Assembly (NCBI GenBank): GCA_030620095.1
Contig: JAUTXW010000878.1
Coordinates: 186,001-250,000, forward strand
DNA length: 64,000 bases
DNA from: Kuschelorhynchus macadamiae
Taxonomy: Eukaryota; Arthropoda; Insecta; Coleoptera; Curculionidae
Direction of reading: 5' to 3'
Within the stretch, counting starts at the first letter, position 1, and every line of letters starts with the position of its first letter. Shown one piece after another: positions 11,513-24,267 of the stretch. Position numbers and translations under genes: made by a program. Below the pieces are notes generated by a model. The model ran no database searches. It saw only the letters and a list, made by a program, of their open reading frames with translations, and was not told the DNA's origin.

Positions 11513-12535
11513 GATGTTGTATACTGTAGATGAACGTTTAAAATTACACGAATGTTATATTGGGAATAATCGAAATTCAGTATTGGCTTTAAGAGAGAGT
11601 ATCAGACATTATACCCTAATAATAGAATTCCCACTAAACAAATATTTTCAAGGATTTTACGGGATCTCACAAATAGAGTAGTGATTAAGAAAAGAAGTAG
11701 CCGCCCTAATAATGTCCTCACGGAAGACTAGCAACTAGAGATTATTCTATACTTTGAGGAAAACAGCGAAGAATCACAGGGAATGCTGCTCGTGATATAC
11801 AAAATGTGAGTAGAACAAGTATTCAAAGAACTTTGAAAATGCATGATTATCACCCATACAAATTTACACCGGTTTAAGCATTAACCGGTGATGTTCTCCA
11901 AACAAGGTTTACATATTGTGACCTAATTATGCAAAATAACTTTGACAATCAAATATTTCAAAATTTCCTGTGGACAGATGAGTCAGCATTTAGTACTGCT
12001 GGTTTATTTAATCGAAAATATGCCCATTACTGGTCTATCCAGAATAAACAGCTCGTTAAGTCCATTCAGATACAAGGGGAGAAAGTATATAAATGTTTGG
12101 TGCTGCATAATACGTAACAGGATAATCGGGCCCATATTCTATGATAGAACTCGTAATGCGGCCAGATATTTAAATATGCCCACAAATGAAATATTAGCTC
12201 TGATTAATCAACTGCCAGACGATTTAAAAGAGAATATAGTTTTTCAGCAAGATAGTGCTCCATACCATACTGCCGTCCCTGTTATACGATTTCTAAATCA
12301 AAATTTTCAAACATGGATTGGTAGACACGGCACCATCGATTGGCCAGCTAGAAGCCCTGATCTCACGCCCCTAGACTATTTCTTATGGGGAACGTTGAAA
12401 GAATAAGTCTACAAAAATAGGAGCAATAACGTGGAACACCTTAAAACCAAAATAAGGGAGGAAATCAATCATATCAACCAAGGCGACGCAGTCGGAAATG
12501 CTATCGTTTGGAAATTATATATACAACATGTATAG
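11513..12535 (+). pseudogene. broken mariner-superfamily transposase, DD(40)D spacing
   Basis: The start is MLYTVDERLKLHECY (11513), which resembles the DUF4817 N-terminal helix-turn-helix region of insect mariner-like proteins. The first catalytic aspartate is in FLWTDESAFS (about 11967). The second is in FQQDSAPYHT (about 12250) and the third in SPDLTPLDYFLWG (about 12375). Forty residues lie between the last two aspartates, rather than the 34 of classical mariner. That is close to the DD41D (rosa-like) group. A frameshift follows residue ~37, another lies near 12080, and a TAA interrupts at about 12403. The protein would cut and paste the element at TA sites, but this copy is dead. Confidence 0.8.
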
Positions 12536-13391
12536 CAAAAGACGGAAATCATGTCGAAAATTGGCTATAATTTATGTAGTTTATTATTAGTTTAGCAGTA
12601 TTAAATTTAGTTAGTTATTGATATTTATTATTGAAACAGTTTAAGTCCAGTGGTGAATTTATATTGTAATATTTTGTTATGCAGGGTGTTAATTAAGTGC
12701 GTAGCTAAAAACAGGCTGATTGCTTGGCTCATTTTAAGGAAAATTTTTCATATAAACATAAGGTCTAAAATGCTTCGTTCTCTTGATCCAGGGTGTTAAA
12801 CTTTTTTGAAAAATAAGAATTTTTATTAATATTTGGCAATTTCCTTAAGGCTGAACTGCACATAGCAAACAAAATATCAGCGACAAGGTCAAGTCACGTT
12901 CAAAGTAATATGAAAAGGTACTGACGTGTTGGAAAATACAAATATAACACTGAAAGAAACTAGGACAAACAGAATAAATTACAATTATTACTTGAGCGAC
13001 GGCGCCTCGGATAATATTTAGGAATTTACTTACTTATGGCTGTCATTAGGATGAAGTCGTGGGAGGGGGGAGAAATTATGTTAATTTGTATAAAGTGAAG
13101 ACTTTTTTTGGTTGTTGAATTTTATTATGTTAATTGAACATGTAAAACAGATAAAGGGAGGATCTATAGATCCCGTTCAGGAAGAGGGGGAGAATTACTA
13201 TTTTCAACTGATCCAGTGCTTTCGTTTATACATAAAATTGTATTCGGTGCCCCTTTCGTCCCCTCTAAATCCTCGAGTGAATTTATCAGCTTTGATTTCG
13301 ATGTGCGGATCGTTATTCGTTATTCCCTCGTTCTATTTTTGATCTGCGATTTCCGAATTTATAATAAAATTTATCAGTGTTTTTGTGATTT
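12536..13391. other. non-coding interval
   Basis: Contains isolated CAGGGTGTTAA motifs (about 12683 and 12791) that resemble mariner ends, but no gene. Confidence 0.5.
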
Positions 13392-14490
13392 CTACTTCCC
13401 TCGTAAAAGAGAGATACCTATTGTAATCATGAAAAAATTACCTTTCAAAATGTTTGCACTCTTTACGTAGAGGCCGTAAAACATATTTTCTTCATTCCGT
13501 CGGTCTGTCTGTTTGTTCGAAGAATACCTAAAAAATTACTCACCCGATTGACTTGTTGACAAATGTTGGTCAAAAATTAAGAGTCAATGGAGATGACTTG
13601 GTAACATTTTGGTATAGTATGGCGGAAGAAAATGTCAGCCTAGCGTCAAAAAAATTGTTACTAAAAAAATAATTGACTAAACAAAATGGCGGCCTAATAA
13701 AATATTAAAAATATTAACCTGGAAAAACTACTTATTGGATTGATTTCCAATTTTGTGCGAGAATTAAGTGTGATATAGAGTGAGCAGTTAAAATTGTGGT
13801 ACGAATTCAAGATGGCGGAAAAAAATGGCGGCCAAATGTGTTTGTAATCGTGAAAATATCACCCTCCCAGGTTTTACATATATTTATGTTTTAGCGTTAC
13901 TAGATTCCAAAAATTATGTTTGCTTTATTGTGTCGGGCTATTGGTCGGTATATCTGTCAGTTCGCAGCATAGCTAAAAGCTATTTACCCGGCTGACTTCA
14001 GGTAGTCAAAAACTAAGTATAATATGGAGATGACCTGATAACATTCTGGTAAAATTCCAATATGGCCAAACAAAATGGCACTTTGGTGAAATAATTTACC
14101 TCAAATTGTTACAAAATCAAGTGTGTGAACTGTTAACATTTTGGTCCGAATCCAAGATAGAATTAAAACTTTATGCAAACATTAAATGTGATTTAGTCAT
14201 AAACTGGTGAAATTGTGGTACAAATTCAAGATGGAGGAACCAAATGTCGGCCAAATAAAATATTTAATTAACATATTCATAGTTAACTGGCTTCAAATTT
14301 TAAAAAATTAAATGTAATATAGGAATAAACTTATCGAATTCAAGAAGATGGGACAAAATTGCGGTCTTAAAAAAAATCAGTGTAAAAAGTATTTATTCAA
14401 TTTATTTGAGATTTTGCTCAAAAATCAAGGTGGCACAGGTAGAAACTGTTTGGTACCCATCCAATATGGTGGAACAATAGAAATATTTGA
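13392..14490 (+). repeat. foldback-family arm (two units)
   Basis: Begins with the family terminus (TACTTCCCTCGTAAAAG ... TTGTAATCATGAAAAAAT). It carries two diverged copies of the ~0.5 kb composite unit seen at 17721-21564: a GTCTGTCTGT block, the 'gacttyaaattttggtcaaaaattaag' type block, and repeated AAGATGGCGG / AATGGCGGCC blocks. A partial arm in inverted orientation lies at 16320-16745. Confidence 0.8.
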
Positions 14491-16319
14491 AAATACAGTA
14501 TGTGTTAATAAATAACGATCTGTGGAACTAAATTGGGTCACACTTTATTATTCCTAATAAAAGGAAAGATTTATAACGAGTAAAGTTACGTTTTTATAAT
14601 CATGCCATGCCACGTAAATATTCTAACTGAAAGTTACGCCTGGAAGTAGACGAAAAAGTTTAAAACGAAAAATGATTATACTAAAGCAAGTACGTAATTA
14701 GTATTATATTATGGTAGAATATTAGATAATGTACATCAGGGTTACCGATTTTCGATGGTTTTACGGCGTAATTCCCTTATTAGTGATGAGAGAGAATTGC
14801 GGTTTTACTTTTTTGTAAAATGAAACATGCCATAAACAAACTTTGCATAGCCCTCTTCGATTCTCAGATACAAGGTGAAGTTGAAATCATCGCAATTTGA
14901 GACCTCCCTCGTTTTTCGATTATGCTTTACCTTATCGAAAAAATAAAAGCTATATTATGTTATATAGTTTCTTACGGGTTTTTCAAAATTTGACCCTTAT
15001 AGGGGTGAAATATGTCTATATATTGTTTACAATATCCCTTTACCTAAAAAATATTTAAAGACGATTCTTTCGTCAATGGCTTTTAAAAATAATTATCCAA
15101 ATATAAATTTCAGAATTTTTTAAAATCCCACTCTTAAGCGGATAAAACGGAGTTATTTTTATTGCCCCATTTAACAGCTAATATATTGTATTATTAACAC
15201 AATATGTACGCTATACAGATTAAGTATTGAAGGCGCAAATTTTTTTTCTAAAAAATATAAGTTGGGCTTAATCGACGTTTTAGAGTCCCTAGCATAAGAA
15301 AAATATATTTTTAGAATAAAATTTTATGATATCTGTTCAATTGTGTGCGACTGGGTATATGTAAACAAAATTTGCGCTAACCAACGATAATTTGAGAACG
15401 GTCAAACCGGTTCGCTTAAAATTTGAACCAAAAGTAGCCTAGGTTAGTGTCTCGCGGTGATTAAATTTTGGGTGTCACGGACGTAGATTTTCGATATTTT
15501 TAGGGGTATAAAAATAAAAAAAAACAGGAGAACGCAACAGTCAAATTGAAAACTATGAATAGTTGGGTTCTGACATTGAAAAATTGTGCGTGTGTCAAAA
15601 ATGACGAAACACGTCAATTTTTTTGTATGCAAAATAATGTTTTGTCCATTATACAGCGTAGTCCTGTGAACAAGATACATTATGCAAAAATCGGTGTAAC
15701 ATGTCAGACTTCTTTTTTTTTTCCTTAGTAGATGTCTGGGCTTTGAAAGAAACCTCGTTAATAATTTTATTTTTTGACAATGTATTTTGCTGATTTTCTA
15801 TAAAAACTTTTTGAAATCGGAGTCAAACTAATAAAGACAGCAAATAGACATTATACTCATGGTACTAGATTCAAGACACGCATACATATATGTCTTTTTG
15901 CGCAGTAATGAAGTAAGTTTGACGCCGACTTCAAAAAGTCAAATTTTTAAGATGGAATATAATCTTTTTTACTTTTTATTTTTTTAGGTCAGTTTAATTT
16001 TTTTATATTTTTTTTACACAACATAATAAATTAATCCTTTGTTTAGCATTTTGCTAGCTTAGAAAAAAAATGTTTCTTATGAATCCAAAGCTCTCCCGCG
16101 TAGTAGTCAATAACTGTAAAAAATAAAACTACTTAAAAAACATTGAAAGTCAAAAAATTATATTTTATTCCATCAAAGAAATTTGACAAATAAGACCTAA
16201 TTAGTGTTTAATGTCACCAACAAAATTTACAGTTATCTCTTCAAATGCCGACTGAAAAAAATAAAAATGAATATTACTAGTATCGGTTAAAAAGACAGTA
16301 TGTGTCACATATATTGTCT
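14491..16319. other. interval between two inverted foldback arms
   Basis: No gene recognised. A 25-bp imperfect inverted repeat lies at 15808-15832 and 15914-15938 (core GAAGTCGGCGTCAAACTT). Part of 15271-15310 resembles the 'cgttttagcgtccctag' block of the foldback unit. Confidence 0.5.
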
Positions 16320-16745
16320 TTAAACATTTTTATTGGGCGCCATTTTGTTCCATCATATTGGATTCCATCCATATTTTACCAGTTTCTCTCTACCTATGCT
16401 ACACTTAACTTTTGAGCATAATTTAAAATAAACTCAATAACTAGTTTTTACATTGACACTTATCGTCATTTTCTTACGTCATGTTGAATTCGAACCAGAG
16501 TATCCCATTTTCATATTTAATTTTTCTGCAAAATTGAACAGTCAATTGAACAAGATTGTTTACGTTGATTTTTTAAAAATTTTATTTGGCCGCCATTTTG
16601 TTTCGCCATCTTATTAGATTCGTACCACAACTTTACCAATTTATCTCCATAGCATACTTAATTCGTGCACAAAAATTGAAATTAATTTAATAAATAATAT
16701 TTTCAGGCTGATTTTTTAAATATTTTGTTAGGCCGCCATTTTGTT
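16320..16745 (-). repeat. foldback-family arm, inverted and truncated
   Basis: Reads as reverse complement of the family unit (GGCCGCCATTTTGTTTCGCC, ATTTTACCAGTTTCTCTC). It ends abruptly at a LINE fragment at about 16738. Confidence 0.75.
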
Positions 16746-17060
16746 TTGCTGAAGGTAGACAAAGAACAAGCCAGAGTAAACCTAGTGAACAGCTGCCACG
16801 TCAAGTGGGACAACGGTAAATATGGGCGCTGGACACATCGCCTAATATCTAACATCCAGAAGTGGACTAATAGACCACATGGAGAAGGTGATTACTTTTT
16901 AACCCAAACGTTATCGGGAACATACCCTTTTTAATGCCTTAGATAGAATGAGCAAAATACCGGAACTCTATTTAATTCATAGAATATGATGAATTGCCTT
17001 ATGGAGGGCGAGCTGTTGCATCCAAGATAGTAAAAACTATAATCGAAACAAAGGAGAGAG
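16738..17060 (+). pseudogene. C-terminal fragment of an R1-like LINE ORF2
   Basis: The frame includes KYGRWTHRLISNIQKW and RPHGEGDYFLTQTLSGTYPF. This matches the region after the reverse transcriptase in R1-clade retrotransposons, where a GRWT(Y/H)RLIP ... HG ... YLTQ.LSGHG block is usual. After about 16934 similarity continues weakly in other frames. The fragment abuts the foldback arm. It is a different LINE clade from the one at 4-7 kb. Confidence 0.75.
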
Positions 17061-17720
17061 GAACTAGAGAGTAAAAGACATATGCAACAAGCTTAAGGGT
17101 GAACATACGCCTGAAATTTAACACGATTTTGGTCGATTTTTAAATTATGGCCGTAAATGTTTTTTTTCTAAGAAAATCCCAAACCAGTCTATAGTCATGT
17201 TCCTAAACTAGTCAATTATTATATTTTTTTTTTTTAAAACATATAAAACGTATTTAGAAATAATAAAGGTTCGTCAAAATTTCATAAAAATGTGAATCCA
17301 CTTTTTTTAATATTTAGATGACTAATATTTGATTATAAATATATCACATGTCAATAATCAACATTTTTCTAGGTGGTTTCCAAAACCATTTTCTAATTGG
17401 TTTAAAAATAAACTCAGGATTTCTTCTACAAAATGATCCTATAAGTGAAATAATTCTATCTTATTTTCTGAACAGCCAATAACACATCTCAGTCTTTTGG
17501 TGCTGCTATCTTTGTTTCTTGAAATCCGCGTATTTTATATCGACATTGGGAGTACACAGAATTTGTGTTAAAACATTTGCGAGCAGGGGTGGATTCAAAG
17601 ATTTGGTGACGTTTTGCAAGTCAAATGGTAGTTCTTTTGTTTTCAACTTTTAGAGGTTATATAATTACAGTATTTGGTTTTAAAAATTAATTAATATTTT
17701 AAATATAGGAAAATATAAAA
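17061..17720. other. non-coding AT-rich interval
   Basis: No feature recognised. Confidence 0.5.
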
Positions 17721-19985
17721 TTTTTACTTCCCTCGTAAATGGGAAGTATTGTAATCGTGAAAAAATCATTCTCCGAGATTCTTTCAGATCTTCAAATTTC
17801 AGGGTCCCTAGATCACCAAAAACATGTTTTCTCAATGCCGTCGGTCTCTCTGTCTGTCTGTTCGCGGCGTAGCTAAAAAACTACTTACCCGATTGACTTT
17901 AAATTTCGGAAAAAAATTAAGGGTCATATGGGGATGACCTGGTAACATTTTGGTAAAAATCCAATATAGCGAAACAAAATGGCGGCCTAGTAAAATGTTA
18001 AAAAAATTATTATTAGAAAACTACTCATCCAATTTATCTCAAATTTTGCAAAATCATTAAGTATTATGTTGGAATTAACTGGGAACATTTTGGTACGAAT
18101 CCAAGACGGCGAAACAAAATGGCGGCTTAATAAAATATTTAAAAATTCAGCCTGAACAAACTGTTTAATCGTTTGATTTCAAAGGGTGTTCCATAACTAA
18201 TGTAGTATAAGGATCAAATAGTAAAATAGTGGTACTAATTCGAGATGGCCGAACAAAATGGGGGCCAAATAAAATGTTTGTAATCGTGAAAAAATCACCC
18301 TCTCAAGTTTTACACATCCTTATGTTTTAGGGTCTTGCCAAAAAAATATGTTTTATCAACTCCATCGTTCCGTCTGTCTGTCTGTCTGTCTGCCATTTCG
18401 CGGCATAGCTTAAACACTACTTACCCGAATGACTTCAAATTTTGGTAAAATATTAAGGGTCATATGGGGATGACCTGGTAATATTTTGGTAAAAATCCAA
18501 TATGGGGAAACAAAACGGCGACCTTGTGAAATGTTAAAAAAATAATTATTAAAAAACTTCTTATCCAGTTTATCTCAAATTTGGCAAAAAGTCATGTATT
18601 ATGTTGGAATCAACAAGTAACATTGTGATACGAATCCAAGATGGCGAAACAAAATGGCGGCTTAATAAAATATTTAATAACTCAGCCTGAATAAACTGCT
18701 TAATGGTTTGAGTTCAAATTGTGTGCCATAACTAATTGTGGTATAGAGAACAACTAGTAAAATAGTGGTACTAATTCAAGATGCCCAAACAAAATGGCGG
18801 CCAAATAAAATGTTTGTAATTGTGAAAAAAATTACCCTCTCAGGTTTAACACGTCTTTACGTTTTAGCTTCCCTAGATGCGAGAAATAATGTCATCAATT
18901 CCGTCGGTCCGTCTGTCGGTCTGTCTGTCTGTCACTTCGTGGCATAGCTTAAAGACTACTTACCCGATTGACTTCAAACCTTGGTCAAAAATTAAGGGTC
19001 ATATGGGAATGTCCTAGTAACATTTTGGTAAAAATCCCATATGGCGAAACAAAATGGCGGCCTAGTGAATTGTTAAAAAATTATTAAAAAACTACTCATC
19101 CAATTTATCTCAAATTTTGCAAAAAACATCAAGTATTATGTTGGAATCAACTGGTAATATTTTGGTACGACTCCAAGATGGCGGAAAAATATGGCGGTTT
19201 AATAAAATATTTAAAAATTCAGTCTGCAAAACTGCTTAATGGTTTTGTACAGGAATCAACTAGTAAAATTATGGTACTAAATCAAGATGGCGGCCAAATA
19301 ATATGTTTGTAATCGTGAAAAAATCACCCTCTCAGGTTTTACACATCTTTACGTTTTAGCGTTTCAAGATGCCAAAAAATTTGTTTCATCTATTCCGTCA
19401 GTCCGTCTGTCAGCTCGAGACATAGCTTAAAGACTACTTACCCAACTTAAATTTTTTATCAAAAATTAACGGTCATATCGGGATGACCAGGTAATATTTT
19501 GGTAAAAATCCAAGATGGCAAAACAAAATGGCGGCCTAATGAAATGTTAAAAAAATGATTATGAAAAAAACTGCTTATTCAATTCAAATTTTGCATAAAC
19601 ATAAAATATTATGTTGGAATTAACTGGTAAAGTTTTGGTACGAATCTAAGATGGCGGTATAATAAAATATTTAAAAATTCAGCCTGAAAAAAACTACTTA
19701 ATGCATTGATTTCAAATTGTGTGCCATAACCATAACTATTTGTGGTATAGGGCTCAACTAGTAAAACTGTGTTACTAATTCAAGATAACGGAACAAAATT
19801 TCGGCCACATAAAATTTTTGTAATCGTGAAAAATCAACCTCTCTGGTTTTACGTATCTTCACGTTTTAGCGTCCCTAGGTGCCAAAAAACCAACATCCCA
19901 GGTTTTTTCAATTCCGTCGGTCCGTCTGTCAGTTCGCGGCATAGCTTAAACACTACTTACCCGATGGACTTCAAATTTTGAGTGT
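17721..19985 (+). repeat. left foldback arm, ~0.5 kb higher-order repeat, about 4.5 units
   Basis: Unit starts (TTGTAATCGTGAAAAAATC) fall at about 17750, 18285, 18812, 19308 and 19822. Each unit has a linker with 'acgttttagcgtccctag' and a (GTCT)n block, followed by three ~135-165 bp sub-repeats. Each sub-repeat has the order 'caaattttg', 'ctggtaacattttggta', 'caagatggcgaaacaaaatggcggcc' and a run of A-rich sequence. Short frames here arise from the repeat and are not genes. Confidence 0.85.
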
Positions 19986-19989
19986 CTTT

Positions 19990-21564
19990 TTTCAAATAGT
20001 GTTTAAGCTATGTCGCGAACTGACAGACGGGCCGACGGAATTGATAAAACATATTTTTTGGCATCTAGGGACGCTAAAACGTAAAGATGTGTAAATTATT
20101 TTTTTCTTGATTACAAACATTTTATTTGGCCGCCATTTTGTTCGGCCATCTAGAATTAGGACCACAATTTTACTAGTTGATCCCTATACCACAATTATTG
20201 AATTATTAAATATTTTATAAAGCCGCCATTTTGTTTCGCCATCTTGGATTCTTACTAAAATGTTACCAGTTGGTTCCAACAATACTGTATGTTTTTTGCA
20301 AAATTTGAGATAAATTGGATGAGTAGTTTTTTAATATTTTTTTAACATTTCACTAGGCCGACATTTTGTTTCGCCATATTGGATTTTACCAAAATGTTAC
20401 CAGGTTATCCCCATGACCCTTAATTTTTTACCAAAATTTGAAGTCAGTCGGGTGTAAGTAGTCTTTAAGCTATGCTGCGAACTGACAAACAGACAGACAG
20501 AGATTGATAAAACTTATTTTTTGGCATCTAGGGACGCTAGGACGTAAAGATGTGTAAAACCTAAGAGGGTAATTTTTCGCGATTACAAACATTTTATTTG
20601 ACCGCCATTTTGTTTGGCCATCTTGAATTAGTACCACTATTTTACTAGTTGATATCCATGCCACAATTAGTTATGGCACACAATTTATAATCAAACCATT
20701 AAGTAGTTTTTTCAGGCTGAATTTTTAAATATTTTAATGAGCTGCCATTTTGTTCCGCCATCTTAGAATTCTACCAACATGGATGAGTTGTTTTTTAATA
20801 ATAATTCTTTAAACATTTCGCTAGGCCGCCATTTGGTTTCGCCATATTGGATTTTTACCAAAATTTTACCAGGTCATCTCCATATTATAACCCTTAATTT
20901 TTTATCAAAATTTGAAGTTAATAGGGTAAATAGTCTTGAGTCTTGAGGCGAGATTGATAAAACATATTTTTTTGCATGTAGCAGCGCTAAAACGTAAAGA
21001 TATATGAACCCTAAGAGGGTGAGTGCGGGTGATTTATCACAATTACATTTTATTTGGCCGCAATTTGGTTTGGCCATCTTGAATTTGTACCACTTTTTTA
21101 CTAGTTGATCCCTTTATCTCAGTTAGTTATGACACACAATTTGAAATCAAACCATTAAGCAGTTTTTCAGGCTTAATTTTTAAATAATTTATTAAGCCGT
21201 CATTTTATTCCGCCATCTTGGATTCGTACCAAAATGTTACCAGTTGATTCCAACATACTACTAGATGTTTTTGCAAAATTTGAGATAAATTGGATAAGTA
21301 GTTTTTTAATAATAAATGTTTTAACATTTTATTAGGCCGGCATTTTGTTTCGCCATATTGGACTTTTACGAAAATGTTACCAGGTCATCCCCATATGAAC
21401 CTTAATTAAAATTTGAACTCAAAAGGGTAGATAGTATTTTAGCTGCGCTAACAGAACGGAGTTGAGAAAACATTTTTTTCGTCATCTAGAGCCCATGAAA
21501 CGTGAAGATCTGAAAAGATCTCAGAGAGTGTTTTTTTCACGGTGACGTAAAAGGGAAGTAAAAA
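19990..21564 (-). repeat. right foldback arm, about 3 units, inverted
   Basis: Reverse-complement units can be recognised by GATTACAAACATTTTATTTG at about 20110, 20580 and, degenerate, 21045, and by ggcatctagggacgctaaaacg blocks. The arm is about 0.7 kb shorter than the left arm. Confidence 0.85.
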
Positions 21565-22470
21565 GGTAACTATGTCAATGAATTCTATAAAAATATCCTT
21601 AACCCCAACTCCGTATATTTGCTAATAATGTCAATTAAAACTGGACACCCTGTAGAATGTAATTGTTATAAAACTTTGCAGCCCCGTTTACCAGGTAATA
21701 TAATACAAGTGTGGTAAACATACTTCAAAATTGGCCATTAAATACCTAATCTAATTTATTTTGAAAATATCTAATTTTGATTTTGATTAAAAATTTGCAT
21801 GGTCCACTTAAAATCGGAGTTTTGACAATTCAGATATAAAAAACAAAAAAATTGTCATAGAAGATTTTTACTCAACAATGTCGGTTCTGCGTAGCTGCTT
21901 CGAAATAAAAGAAATTATATTGCGTTTAGCCTTTAGCAGCAGCCGTATGTCTGGTTCAGTCGGTACTTTTAGTCAGACAAGGACAGCTGTAGTTTACTGA
22001 CGTGAATAGGGAACAGGAGACCACAATAGTAAATCGTTGCAGACGTAATCTGACGTCATACAAAGCTAAATGAAATTCTCTAGATTATTGATATTTTCTG
22101 TTGCGGTTATTCATTCTTAAAACAAATACTGACCGGAAAAGAGAAAAGTAGGACCGAGTTCATACCAAAGAAAGACTAATAAACGAAGTACTAAATATTG
22201 AAGACGGCCCCCGTATCGAAGTAATGTGAAAACGGTTTCTAGTATTGGTTGGGCTGAGAAAAAAGGGGAGGGGTTTTGGTGAGTAAAAGTCTCACACTAT
22301 CCACGTTACACAGTGCCCCCCACATAGCATCTAGTGAATGCCTTTTGAAATAAAACGGAAGCTTTTACGGCTTTGGTCAATTGAGAAATCATAGTTCTTG
22401 GGATTAGACCGTGTCAAATTGGAATTACTATCCGATGTTTCTTTATCTTTACTCCACGAGATCTGAACAC
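21565..22470. other. non-coding interval with a mariner-type end
   Basis: The sequence AACTGGACACCCTGTA ends at about 21656 and resembles a right mariner terminal repeat. No partner was found, and no gene. Confidence 0.45.
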
Positions 22471-22479
22471 TGAATGAGA

Positions 22480-24160
22480 TCGAAGAGATTCAGGCGGGCT
22501 TTTATACCCGACTTGTGCTCGCCAAACCGTGGCTCTGTTTTAAGATCGGTTTCCACGTGTAACGTAGACCGTAACCCGTATCTCTATTGAAATTTTTTGT
22601 ATGTTTAAATATTTCAATAGATTTTCTAATTTTTCGTTTATAAAAACCTGGAACCGATGCTAGAACCTTGGTTTACTTTACATTTATGAAATGGCCAGTG
22701 TTATGCTGGTGTTCAGCTACAGATTGAACAATTTGTTTCTTTCTAATACATCGTTTATGTTCCTTAAGTCTAGTTGATATTCAGCGTCCTGTTTCTCCTA
22801 CATACACTTCTCTACAGGAGCAAATAATTTTACATACTCCTTCTGTTTGGAAAGGTACAACATCTTTCGGGGATCGCAAGCATTGTCCAATCTTCTTATT
22901 GGACCGCCGAAGTAATAGTCCTATTTTGTCTGTAGTGCCATGTATGTAGGGAAGAACAACACTACCTAATGGTGGCTCTTTTTCATTCTCCTTTGGCGGA
23001 GTTGGATTACTAGATCTTTTAATTGAACGCCTAATATCTTCAGTGCAATAGCCATTCTCTCGGAGAGCTTCGGTTAGTTTCGATGTTTCCGATGTTAAAG
23101 AATCTTGATCGGAAATCGAAATAGCTCTGAATACTAGTGAGTTAATAACCAATTTCTTTTGTGCTGGATGGTGATGGGAATTTGCATTTAAGTATCTATT
23201 TGTATGGGTCGGTTTTCTATACACAGAATCTCCTAATGTACCATTTTCCTTCCTTTGAACACATACATCTAGAAAGGGAATCGATCCATTACATTCAATT
23301 TACATCGTGAACTTGATATTATGATGTTGCTGATTAAGGTGGTCTAGAAATATGAGGAGATTATCTTGTCCATAAGGCCAAACAAATGTATCATCTACAT
23401 ATCTAAAGCAGTGCTTAGGTTTTAGTGGAGCGGATATTAGAGCAATATCCTCAAAGGCTTCCATAAAGACATTCGCTACCACAGGTGATAGAGGAGATCT
23501 CACATGTGTCCCTGAAGTTTGTTCATAAAAAGTTTGAAAAAGGAAATAAGTAGACGTAAGACAAGCTTCCACTAGGTCTATTAAGTTCTTATCAAGATTA
23601 TTATTATCCAGTATGTCTGATATAATGGAAATTGAGTCGTTGACAGGAACATTTGTATAAAGTGATTCTACATCGAAACTGACCAAACTATCTTTAAGAC
23701 ATTAAATATAATTAAGAAAATTTGAAAGACCTAGTTTCTATGTGGGGGAGACTGATGATCGGTCGAAGTGGTACATTGTTCTTGTGTATCTTCGGAAGAC
23801 CGTAGAACCTGGGAATCTTGGAGCTGCTTGGTTTTAATGATTTTTTCTCCACTGGTGGTAGACTACCTGAGAATCTTGGACTGCTTGGTTTTAATGATTT
23901 TTTCTCCATTAATGGTAGACTGGATGCGTTGATCAGATTGGTAATGCGTCTTTCTATTCTACTTATAGGGTCTGCCTGCATAACCTTATAGGTGTTTTTT
24001 TTTTCAAAATTTGAGTAAACTTTTCCACATATTCTGTTCTGTCCATGACGATTCTGGCGTTGCCTTTATGTGCTGGAAGTACCAGAATGTTTGCGTCTTC
24101 ATTTAAGGTCTTCACTGCTGTTTTTTCGGCTACGGAGAGCCGCAGTTTAACGCTTCCGTT
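22480..24160 (-). pseudogene. Penelope-like element: reverse transcriptase + GIY-YIG endonuclease
   Basis: The minus-strand order is that of Penelope-like retroelements. It starts with an N-terminal LVLPAHKGNARIVMDRTEY block (about 24090-24040), then RFYGLPKIHKNNVPLRPI and SFDVESLYTNVPVNDS. The FRYVDDTFVW active site is at about 23390. A MYRKPTHTNRYLN block follows, then CSCREVYVGETGR, the start of a GIY-YIG domain. A TGA follows GETGR where arginine is expected. The rest of the endonuclease (ISTRLKEHKRCIRKKQIVQS, SVAEHQHNTGHF) continues in frame to about 22680, and diverged remnants run to about 22480. Another break separates 23686 and 23712. A 57-bp tandem duplication lies in the N-terminal part. 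The copy is defective. Confidence 0.9.
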
Positions 24161-24267
24161 TGTATTGTACGTAAAATAGATCGCCGCGTTCGCGCTTTTT
24201 TCAGTATTTTATCGGCGGTCTTTTATTTTATTCTTTGGAGGAGTGGTGCGTGTGTGTGTGGTTGAAA

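Larger units (their letters stand above)
17721..21564. mobile_element. foldback-type element: giant palindrome of higher-order repeats
   Basis: The plus-strand arm (17721 to about 19985) and the minus-strand arm (about 19990-21564) consist of the same composite repeat in opposite orientation and meet with almost no spacer. Both outer ends carry the same terminus (TTTTTACTTCCC ... GGGAAG), which itself forms a short hairpin. No protein-coding frame lies inside. This resembles Drosophila FB elements in design, with long terminal inverted repeats built of tandem repeats. No target-site duplication was seen. Confidence 0.75.

Noticed and set aside
18765..21077. Short frames with SVGPSVGLSVCHF-type ends
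   Set aside because: They are generated by the (GTCT)n block of the foldback repeat and change frame between units.
17721..21564. Possible CRISPR-like array because of regular repeats
   Set aside because: Repeat units are ~0.5 kb, diverged and without short unique spacers; the context is eukaryotic.
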